A stretch of DNA of 5,016 nucleotides from assembly GCA_004297635.1 (NCBI GenBank), contig SCUQ01000159.1, positions 1-5,016 of the forward strand, written 5' to 3'. Shown here in pieces: positions 1 to 5,016 of the stretch; position 1 is the stretch's first letter, and each line of letters opens with the position of its first letter. The translations under genes were made by a program, and so were the position numbers. Below the pieces are notes generated by a model. That model was not told the DNA's origin and did not search any database. It saw only the letters and a program-made list of their open reading frames with translations. The DNA comes from Rhizorhabdus sp. Lineage in GTDB: Bacteria > Pseudomonadota > Alphaproteobacteria > Sphingomonadales > Sphingomonadaceae.

Positions 1-1
1 G

Positions 2-625
2 GCGGAGCGCGGTATCGACACGCTGCGCTATGGGCCGATGAAGCCGGTGGGCCTCGACAATCCGCGCACCGGGCGCTGGCCCTATGCGGTGGTCCAGCTG
101 CGACAGGACAATGCGCTGGGCACGCTGTGGAACATCGTCGGCTTCCAGACCAAGCTGAAACATGCCGAACAGGTGCGGCTGTTCCGCACCATTCCCGGAC
201 TGGAGAAGGCCGAGTTCGCGCGGCTGGGCGGCCTCCATCGCAACACCTTCATCCAGAGTCCCAAGCTGCTGGACGGCACGCTGCGGCTGAAATCGCGCCC
301 GCACATCCGCTTCGCCGGACAGATCACCGGCTGCGAAGGCTATGTCGAATCGGCCGCGATCGGGCTGCTGGCCGGGCGCTTCGCCGCGGCGGAACTGCGG
401 GGCCAGCCGATCGAGCAGCCGCCCGCGGCAACCGCGCTCGGCGCCCTGCTCGGCCATATCACCGGCGGCGCCGACGCCGACAGCTATCAGCCGATGAACG
501 TCAATTTCGGGCTGTTCCCGCCGCTGGAGGGCGCGCGCGGCGGACGCAAGCGCAAGGGGGACCGCAAGGCGATGATGGCCGAACGGGCCGGCAATGCGCT
601 AAAAGCGTGGATCGGCGCGGCGTAA
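2..625 (+). CDS. trmFO: TrmFO, methylenetetrahydrofolate-tRNA-(uracil-5-)-methyltransferase, C-terminal part (5' end outside window)
   Basis: This is the last 207 residues of TrmFO, a cytosolic FAD enzyme. It methylates U54 in the tRNA T-loop to m5U, taking the carbon from 5,10-methylene-tetrahydrofolate and reducing power from NAD(P)H. The frame is open from base 2 to a TAA at 623-625. Family hallmarks seen in the fragment are [17 protein letters not shown] at residues 2-18, VVQLRQDN at about 30-37, the FAD-contacting stretch [18 protein letters not shown] at about 110-127, and [12 protein letters not shown] at 163-174. A basic tail containing [10 protein letters not shown] follows. Full-length proteins are about 450 residues, so roughly half is missing, including the N-terminal Rossmann FAD motif. 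The conserved cysteine that precedes the MA(E)[12 protein letters not shown] block in the family would lie just left of the window. The fragment shows no frameshift or internal stop, so it is cut by the window edge rather than broken. The first ATG in the fragment (38-40) is internal and is not a start. Confidence 0.96.
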   Translation, partial: AERGIDTLRYGPMKPVGLDNPRTGRWPYAVVQLRQDNALGTLWNIVGFQTKLKHAEQVRLFRTIPGLEKAEFARLGGLHRNTFIQSPKLLDGTLRLKSRPHIRFAGQITGCEGYVESAAIGLLAGRFAAAELRGQPIEQPPAATALGALLGHITGGADADSYQPMNVNFGLFPPLEGARGGRKRKGDRKAMMAERAGNALKAWIGAA

Positions 626-641
626 AGGCGCGCCGCCACAT

Positions 642-654
642 AGGAGAGAAGGAG
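642..654 (+). promoter_or_regulatory. Ribosome binding site of the DUF2807 gene
   Basis: A purine-rich AGGAGAGAAGGAG stretch ends six bases before the ATG at 661, with GGAG at 651-654 best placed as the Shine-Dalgarno. It decides the start: the frame stays open far upstream, but that upstream part overlaps trmFO in another frame. The ATG at 661 is also followed at once by a signal peptide. Confidence 0.8.
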
Positions 655-660
655 AGCCCC

Positions 661-1365
661 ATGCGGAGATCTGTCACCGTCCTGCTCGGCCTGGCCCTTG
701 TCGGCACCGCGCTGCCGACCGTCGCGGCCACCCGGTCCTTTCCCGTACCGGCTTTCGCCAAGCTGCGGATCGAAGGCCCTTATACGGTCCGGGTGCGCAC
801 CGGCACGAAGGCATCGGTCAACGCGCGCGGCCCGGCGGCCCGGCTCGACAAGCTGATCGTCGAACCGCGCGGCGACGTGCTGGTCGTCTCCACCGAAAAG
901 AGCTGGAATTGGGGTGGAATGAGCTGGAGCGGCAAGGACAGCGTCCAAGTCGACATCACCGTCCCGATGCTCAGCGCCGCGACGCTGACCGGATCGGGCG
1001 ATCTGAGCATCGACCGGATCCGTACCACGGCCTTTTCGGCGCTGATAACCGGATCGGGCGACATGGCGATCGGGCGGATCGACAGCAGCCGCCTGACCGC
1101 GAGCATCACCGGATCGGGCGACCTGACGATCAGCGGCCGCAGCGGTCGTGCCGAAACCTCGGTGCGCGGATCGGGCAATCTGCGCGGTCAGGGGCTGTCC
1201 GTCGACCTGCTCGCCGCTTCGGTCGCCGGGTCCGGCGACATCGCGATCGGCCCGACCCGCGTGGCCAGGACCAATGTCGTGGGATCGGGCGACATCAGCA
1301 TAGCGGGCCGGCCGAAGTGCACGACGAGCAAGGTCGGCTCAGGCGACATAAGGTGCGGCGGATAG
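661..1365 (+). CDS. Exported DUF2807 (GIN domain) beta-repeat protein
   Basis: A 234-residue protein matching the DUF2807/putative auto-transporter adhesin head GIN domain family, whose role is not established. Residues 1-23 form a Sec signal peptide: basic MRRS, a hydrophobic core (VLLGLALVGTAL), and a likely cleavage after A22 or A23. The mature part begins with the usual family strand pattern (FAKLRIEGPYTVRVRTG, about 32-48), followed by a tryptophan-rich segment at 82-89. Seven GSGD/GSGN turns then occur, with the first Gly at residues 111, 131, 151, 170, 190, 208 and 226. Spacing is 20, 20, 19, 20, 18 and 18 residues, as expected for rungs of a beta-helix or stacked beta-sheet. Two cysteines (220 and 232) bracket the last rung and could form a disulfide. 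There is no LPXTG, lipobox or second membrane segment, so it is probably periplasmic or released. It lies 35 bases after trmFO on the same strand and may share its transcript, but no functional link is implied. Confidence 0.88.
   Translation: MRRSVTVLLGLALVGTALPTVAATRSFPVPAFAKLRIEGPYTVRVRTGTKASVNARGPAARLDKLIVEPRGDVLVVSTEKSWNWGGMSWSGKDSVQVDITVPMLSAATLTGSGDLSIDRIRTTAFSALITGSGDMAIGRIDSSRLTASITGSGDLTISGRSGRAETSVRGSGNLRGQGLSVDLLAASVAGSGDIAIGPTRVARTNVVGSGDISIAGRPKCTTSKVGSGDIRCGG
988..1347 (+). repeat. Ladder of seven GSGD-coding repeats, 54-60 base period
   Basis: The codons for Gly-Ser-Gly-Asp/Asn start at 991, 1051, 1111, 1168, 1228, 1282 and 1336. The first three copies are exactly 60 bases apart and share the bases ACCGGATCGGGCGA (988, 1048, 1108). 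The fourth copy reads GSGN. Later copies differ more in synonymous positions and spacing. This is an intragenic protein repeat in the DUF2807 gene, not a mobile or CRISPR repeat. Confidence 0.9.
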
Positions 1366-1374
1366 GCGCCGCGC
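1353..1374. terminator. GC-rich hairpin at the convergent gene junction, possible terminator
   Basis: GCGGCG (1355-1360) pairs with CGCCGC (1367-1372) around a six-base loop that contains the TAG of the DUF2807 gene. The stem can extend by a T:G and a G:C pair (1353-1354 with 1373-1374). It sits in the junction between the DUF2807 gene and the oppositely directed DUF1489 gene, where a terminator serving both directions would be expected. No T-run follows on either strand, so it is not a classic intrinsic terminator. Confidence 0.35.
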
Positions 1375-1399
1375 GCGCCGCCTTCGGCCGGCTACCCGG

Positions 1400-1807
1400 T
1401 CAGAGCAGCCCCATCGCCGCCAGCTCGGCGTGAAGACCGGCGGGGATGCCCTCGCCCGATACGCCACCCTCGGCGAGATCCCGGGGCGAGTCCTCGGCGC
1501 TCAGATAGCGCCAGCCCTGATGGGCGCGACGCGGGCGCGGCTCGACCTCGATCAGCACCGGGGCAAGGACGATGCCGATGCGGCCGCCCTCGATCTCCGA
1601 AAAGCCGATCAGGGGCTGGCGCAGGCCGAAGCGGTGCTGCGAGATCCAGTAGAGCGAGCCGCCGACCATCTCGTCGGCGCGCTTGGGCATGTAGCGGGTC
1701 GACAGGACGATATTCTCGCCGCGCTCGATCCGCGCCGCGAGGCGCGCGCGCAGGTCGTCGAACCCGTCGCAGCCAAAGGCGATCTTGGTGAGGTTGAGGG
1801 CGCTCAT
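1400..1807 (-). CDS. DUF1489 family protein
   Basis: A 135-residue cytosolic protein of the DUF1489 family, which is conserved in Alphaproteobacteria and has no assigned function. Family features visible are the opening MSALNLTKIAFGC with a following DLRAR segment, the core motif LSTRYMPKRADE at 35-46, GGSLYWI at 49-55, and the basic/aromatic block PRPRRAHQGWRYLSAED at 90-106. There is no signal peptide or membrane segment. The frame extends 20 codons further upstream to an ATG at 1867, which would run into mgtE. I prefer the ATG at 1805-1807 because the family characteristically begins with this short leader, although no good Shine-Dalgarno precedes it. It starts 31 bases after the mgtE stop on the same strand, so it is probably co-transcribed and perhaps translated from mRNA shared with mgtE. 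Its conserved Arg/Lys/Trp residues could suggest nucleic-acid or anion binding, but that is speculation. Confidence 0.87.
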   Translation of the reverse strand: MSALNLTKIAFGCDGFDDLRARLAARIERGENIVLSTRYMPKRADEMVGGSLYWISQHRFGLRQPLIGFSEIEGGRIGIVLAPVLIEVEPRPRRAHQGWRYLSAEDSPRDLAEGGVSGEGIPAGLHAELAAMGLL

Positions 1808-1838
1808 CGCTGCAATATCGGCATGGCGGCGCGACGGA

Positions 1839-3251
1839 TCAACCGTGCAGGCCCCACAGCGTAGCAAGGCCCAGGAACGAGAAGAAGCCCATCACATCGG
1901 TCGCGGTGGTGACGAACACCGCCGAGGAAACCGCCGGATCGGCGCCCGCCTTGTCGAGGCTGACCGGCACGAGAATTCCCGCCAGACCGGCGACGATATT
2001 GTTGATGATCATCGCCAGGCAGATGACGATACCGAGATCGCGGTTGCCGTAGATCAGATAGACCGCGATCCCGATCAGCGCGCCGAGGCACAGGCCATTG
2101 GTGATCGCGATCCGGAATTCGCGCAGGATCATCCGCGTGGTGTTCGACGAGGTGAGCTGGTTGAGCGCGAGCGCGCGGACGGCCACCGCCATCGTCTGGG
2201 TCCCGGCATTGCCGCCCATGCCCGAGACGATCGGCATCAGCACCGCGAGCACCACCAGCCCCGATATGGTGGACTGGAACAGGCCGACCACCGAGGCGGC
2301 GATCACCGCCGTCGCCATGTTCACGACCAGCCAGGACAGCCGCACCTTGACCGTCTCGAAGATCGGCTCGTTGATGTCGCCGTCACCGGCACCCGACAGC
2401 TTGAGGATATCCTCGCCGGCCTCTTCCTGGATGATGTGGACGATATCGTCGACGGTGATCATGCCGACCAGACGGCCGCTGGGATCGACCACCGCCGCCG
2501 AGATGAGCGCATATTTCTGGAAGCGGAGCGCGACCTCCTCCTGATCCATGTCGACCGGGATCAGGTTCTGTTCGCGCTGCATCACGTCGCTGATCGCGAC
2601 CTTGCGCGGGGTGCGCATCACCCAGCTCAGCTTGCAGGTGCCGATCGGGTGGTGGGCATGATCGACGACGAATATCTCCCAGAAATCGGTGGTGAGATCC
2701 TCGTTCGAGCGCAGATAATCGAGCACATGGCCGACGGTCCAATGCTCCGGCACCGCGATCAGGTCGCGCTGCATCAGGCGGCCGGCGGATTCCTCGGGAT
2801 AGGACAGCGCCTCCTCGATCGCGGCGCGATCGTCGGGCTCCATCGCGCGCAGCACGGCGCGCTGGTCCTCCTCCTCCATCTCCTCGATGATCGCGACGGC
2901 ATCGTCGGTATCGAGCTGGGTCGCCAGTTCGGCCACCTCATGCGGCGCGAGCGCGTCGATCAGTTCGTCGCGAACCCACTCGTTCATCTCGGCAAGCACG
3001 TCGCCGTCGAGCAGCTCCGCGATCGCCGAGGCAATGGGCTGGCGCATGTCCTGCGGCGCAAGCTCGAACAGGTCGGCGATGTCGGCGGGATGGAGCGGCC
3101 GCACGAGATCGCGGGCGCCTTCGGCATCGCCCTGCTCGACACATTCGATGACGGCGTCGACAAAGCTCGACTTCAGCCGATCGTCCTCGTCGTGAAGCGT
3201 TTCGGCCGTTGGCAGGTCGACAGCGGCGGTTTCGATTCCGGATTCGCTCAT
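1839..3251 (-). CDS. mgtE: MgtE-type magnesium channel/transporter
   Basis: A 470-residue inner-membrane Mg2+ transporter of the MgtE/SLC41 family, with the full usual architecture. An acidic MgtE N domain (about 30-155, alpha-helical, with HPADIADLFEL near 54-64) is followed by two CBS domains (about 160-280). These two parts form the cytosolic Mg2+ sensor that closes the pore in characterised homologues. The membrane domain has five predicted helices at roughly 305-327, 329-350, 380-402, 405-430 and 440-467. It carries the signature MPIVSGMGGNAGTQT (339-353), the NNIVAGLAG stretch (417-425) and DPAVSSAVFVTTATD (438-452). D452 matches the pore Mg2+-binding aspartate of the family. The protein appears intact, with no missing domain. 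The ATG at 3251 is preferred over an in-frame GTG at 3263 because a GGAGG is placed correctly for it. A DUF1489 gene follows by 31 bases. No M-box-like leader is apparent in the 74 bases upstream, so regulation is probably allosteric through the N/CBS domains. Confidence 0.96.
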   Translation of the reverse strand: MSESGIETAAVDLPTAETLHDEDDRLKSSFVDAVIECVEQGDAEGARDLVRPLHPADIADLFELAPQDMRQPIASAIAELLDGDVLAEMNEWVRDELIDALAPHEVAELATQLDTDDAVAIIEEMEEEDQRAVLRAMEPDDRAAIEEALSYPEESAGRLMQRDLIAVPEHWTVGHVLDYLRSNEDLTTDFWEIFVVDHAHHPIGTCKLSWVMRTPRKVAISDVMQREQNLIPVDMDQEEVALRFQKYALISAAVVDPSGRLVGMITVDDIVHIIQEEAGEDILKLSGAGDGDINEPIFETVKVRLSWLVVNMATAVIAASVVGLFQSTISGLVVLAVLMPIVSGMGGNAGTQTMAVAVRALALNQLTSSNTTRMILREFRIAITNGLCLGALIGIAVYLIYGNRDLGIVICLAMIINNIVAGLAGILVPVSLDKAGADPAVSSAVFVTTATDVMGFFSFLGLATLWGLHG

Positions 3252-3256
3252 GCCGT

Positions 3257-3261
3257 CCTCC
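3257..3261 (-). promoter_or_regulatory. Ribosome binding site of mgtE, sets the ATG start
   Basis: On the minus strand GGAGG is followed by five bases (ACGGC) and then the ATG at 3251-3249. The upstream in-frame GTG (3263-3261) overlaps this Shine-Dalgarno and has none of its own, so the shorter 470-residue product is favoured over a 474-residue one. Confidence 0.75.
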
Positions 3262-3297
3262 ACCGATGGCCGTCGATCAGCGCCGCTCTACGAGTCC

Positions 3298-3320
3298 TGC
3301 CGCCATATCGCAATGCGGCA
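3298..3320 (-). terminator. Imperfect hairpin after the MFS gene, possible terminator or attenuator
   Basis: TGCCGC (3298-3303) pairs with GCGGCA (3315-3320). With C3304 bulged, two further A:T pairs form inside, leaving a six-base loop at 3307-3312. It begins six bases after the MFS stop codon in the direction of transcription, which is a natural place for a terminator. No T-run follows, so it may be only a weak stop or an mRNA-stability stem, and readthrough into mgtE is possible. Confidence 0.25.
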
Positions 3321-3325
3321 TGGTG

Positions 3326-4870
3326 CTATTCGACGATCTCCATCGGCTCGCCCTTGGGCGGCCGGACCGGCTTTATCAGCAGCAGGATCGGCATCGCCAA
3401 TATGACCATCCACATCATCATCCAGAAATCGTCGATATAGGCGATCATGGTCGCCTGCCGCGTCACCTCCACATTGGCCATCGCTGCCAGCCGTCCGATC
3501 GCATAGCTGCCGCCATACATGGCGGACATCAGAAACGGCATGCTGGCGTCCCGCATCGCGGCGCCGACCTCCGCATGATTGATCTGTATGTTGCGAGCGA
3601 GCATCGACGTCATCAGCGCGATGAATATCGACGATCCGATGCTGCGGGTCAGCGTATAGGCTGCGGCGCCATCGGTCCGCAACGCAGGCGGCAGCGTCGC
3701 CACGGCCAGATAATTGATCGTCGTGAGGCTCAAGCCGACGCCCAGCCCCTGCACTGCGCCGGACCAGATGATCAGATGATCGTCCATGGCGAGATTGAAT
3801 CGGGTCTGCATCCACAGCGATATGATGATCATCACCATGCCCAGCGCGATGACGAGCCGACCATCGAGGCGCTGCATCAGCCGTCCGCCCGCTATCATGC
3901 CCACCACCATCGCGATACCACGCGGTATCATCAAGAGGCCGGCATTGAAGACGGGATAGCCAAGCAGCACCTGAACGAGGGGCGGCAGCAGCACCGCCCC
4001 GGCCATCACCTGCGGCATCACGATAAGCGCCAGCGCCATCGCACCGATGAAATTGCGATTATGAAACAGCTGTACGGGAATGATCGGATTGGGATGCCGG
4101 CGCAGATGGAAGAAGAACATCCAGAAAGCGGCGGCGCTTATGCCGAACTCGACGATGATCTCCGGCGAGTTCAGCCAGTCCTGCTGGGTGCCGCGATCGA
4201 GCGCCAGTTGCAGACCGCAGAGTGCCAGAACGATGATCACAAATCCGACGTGATCAAAGGCCCGCTGCACGGAAGTGAAATTTGGCATCACGGCAAAGAT
4301 GCCCAGTGCCGCCACGATGCCGATCGGCACGTTGATGAAGAACACCCAGCGCCAGTCGAACGCATCGGTCAGGAAACCGCCGAGCACCGGACCGGCAACC
4401 GGCGCCACCAGCACGCCCATCCCCCAGATGGTTATCGCGCGCACCTGCTGTGAGGGCGGATTCATGTCGTAGATGAACGCCTGCGACAGCGGGATGAGGA
4501 ATGCCCCCATGAAGCCTTGCACGACCCGCGCAGCCACCATCATCGGCAACGAAACCGCCAGGCCACACAGCGCCGAGCTGACCGTGAAGCCGATAACCGC
4601 GATACCATATAACCGGACCCGACCGACACGCCCCGCGAGCCAGCCCGTGATCGGCGTCGCGATTGCGGTCGCCAATATATAGGAGGTCAGCACCCAGGAA
4701 ATCGAATCCGGGGTCGCGCCGAGCGCCGCCTGCATGTGCGGCAGCGCCACATTGGCGATGGTCTGGTCGAGCACCACTGTCATGGTCGACATCATGATCA
4801 GAGCGGTTGCAATGATCTTCTGCCCTGGGGCCAGGGGTGTGGTGGCTTTGTCCTCGAACCGCTGAGTCAT
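3326..4870 (-). CDS. DHA2 family (EmrB/QacA type) MFS efflux transporter, 14 TM
   Basis: A 514-residue inner-membrane protein of the major facilitator superfamily, DHA2 subfamily, expected to export drugs or other organic solutes in exchange for protons. About fourteen hydrophobic helices can be placed, the first at 17-39 and the last at 480-501. DHA2 signatures are LDQTIANVALPHM in TM1 (34-46, with D35), a motif-A-like GWLAGRVGRVRLYG (76-89), RVVQGFMGAFLIPLSQA (115-131), the antiporter motif C GMGVLVAPVAGPVLGG (150-165) and DWRWVFFINVPIGI (172-185). These blocks closely resemble E. coli EmrB, whose partner EmrA is a periplasmic adaptor. No emrA-like gene is in the window; one could lie beyond the right edge, upstream of this gene. 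The loop 2-3 motif has GRVGR where many MFS proteins have an Asp, as EmrB-type proteins often do. The ATG at 4870 has an in-frame stop shortly upstream and only a weak, close AGGA, so translation may be modest. Substrate cannot be told from sequence. Confidence 0.93.
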   Translation of the reverse strand: MTQRFEDKATTPLAPGQKIIATALIMMSTMTVVLDQTIANVALPHMQAALGATPDSISWVLTSYILATAIATPITGWLAGRVGRVRLYGIAVIGFTVSSALCGLAVSLPMMVAARVVQGFMGAFLIPLSQAFIYDMNPPSQQVRAITIWGMGVLVAPVAGPVLGGFLTDAFDWRWVFFINVPIGIVAALGIFAVMPNFTSVQRAFDHVGFVIIVLALCGLQLALDRGTQQDWLNSPEIIVEFGISAAAFWMFFFHLRRHPNPIIPVQLFHNRNFIGAMALALIVMPQVMAGAVLLPPLVQVLLGYPVFNAGLLMIPRGIAMVVGMIAGGRLMQRLDGRLVIALGMVMIIISLWMQTRFNLAMDDHLIIWSGAVQGLGVGLSLTTINYLAVATLPPALRTDGAAAYTLTRSIGSSIFIALMTSMLARNIQINHAEVGAAMRDASMPFLMSAMYGGSYAIGRLAAMANVEVTRQATMIAYIDDFWMMMWMVILAMPILLLIKPVRPPKGEPMEIVE

Positions 4871-5016
4871 CGTCCTGCTTCATGTCACCGGCACGCGGTC
4901 CTGTCAGGCTGATTCGCCCGGCGCCGCGAAGATTGTCGATCCCGGCGCCGTCGAACATGGCGGGACAATCATCGCTCGCATCCTCCCGCATCTGGCGATA
5001 GGGACGGGTCGAATTC
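4871..5016. other. Upstream region of the MFS gene, no gene recognised
   Basis: Read toward the MFS gene, two of the three minus-strand frames meet stops within this stretch. The third is open but runs on as an out-of-frame overlap of the MFS gene with no family resemblance. No plus-strand gene is convincing. The segment therefore reads as a leader or intergenic region, possibly with the 3' tail of an upstream gene at its right end. It contains a ten-base direct repeat and a seven-base inverted repeat (listed separately). I could not place a confident promoter. Confidence 0.5.
4917..4970. repeat. Direct and inverted repeats in the MFS leader, candidate operator
   Basis: CCCGGCGCCG occurs at 4917-4926 and again at 4941-4950, with a 24-base period. 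In the same stretch GATTGTC (4931-4937) and GACAATC (4964-4970) form an inverted repeat separated by 26 bases. The location, 47-100 bases before the MFS start codon, would suit a regulator site, as MFS exporters are often controlled by TetR- or MarR-type repressors. In GC-rich DNA short repeats of this kind also arise by chance. Confidence 0.25.

Noticed and set aside
127..660. Upstream extension of the DUF2807 reading frame
   Set aside because: This part overlaps trmFO in another frame, encodes an Arg/Ala-rich shadow peptide, and would bury the clear signal peptide that starts at 661.
3252..3325. Mg2+-responsive (M-box-like) riboswitch before mgtE
   Set aside because: The gap is only 74 bases, too short for an M-box, and shows no such conserved structure.
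1785..3440. 551-codon open frame on the plus strand across mgtE
   Set aside because: It is the antisense of a well-supported mgtE gene. Its product is abnormally rich in His, Arg, Asp and Gln with no family motif, as expected for an antisense frame in GC-rich DNA.
3209..4453. 414-codon open frame on the plus strand across the MFS gene
   Set aside because: It is antisense to the exporter gene, with a His/Arg/Gln-rich low-quality composition and no recognisable domain or ribosome binding site.
4254..4991. 245-codon minus-strand frame covering the exporter start and leader
   Set aside because: Most of it overlaps the MFS coding sequence in another frame. The leader portion matches nothing I recognise.
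5011..5016. GAATTC at the very end of the window, suggesting an EcoRI clone boundary
   Set aside because: Another GAATTC lies at 2115-2120 and the left edge is not an EcoRI site, so this is most likely coincidence.

Overview
The window looks like chromosomal DNA of a GC-rich alphaproteobacterium, most likely a sphingomonad (Sphingomonadales). This rests on the GC-rich codon use, a folate/FAD-dependent TrmFO, a DUF1489 protein (a family known essentially from Alphaproteobacteria) and the overall style of the genes. The genus cannot be fixed from the sequence alone.

Layout: bases 2-625 (+) hold the C-terminal part of trmFO, the tRNA m5U54 methyltransferase, cut by the left edge. After 35 bases with a strong Shine-Dalgarno comes a small exported DUF2807 (GIN-domain) beta-repeat protein (661-1365, +). 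A 34-base convergent gap containing a GC-rich hairpin separates it from a minus-strand block, which in transcription order is: a 14-TM DHA2/EmrB-type MFS exporter (4870-3326), an MgtE-type Mg2+ channel/transporter (3251-1839) and a small DUF1489 protein (1807-1400). The gaps in this block are 74 and 31 bases, so mgtE and the DUF1489 gene are probably one transcript. Whether the exporter gene reads into mgtE is uncertain. Bases 4871-5016 are the leader of the exporter gene, with small direct and inverted repeats but no recognisable gene.

The genes do not form one obvious pathway: tRNA modification, an envelope protein of unknown role, Mg2+ uptake, a conserved protein of unknown function, and a probable drug/solute:H+ antiporter. 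I see no RNA gene, insertion sequence, CRISPR array, phage gene or defence system, and no convincing new system. The most unusual local structure is the regular GSGD repeat ladder in the DUF2807 protein. The candidate regulatory repeats upstream of the exporter are a weaker second.
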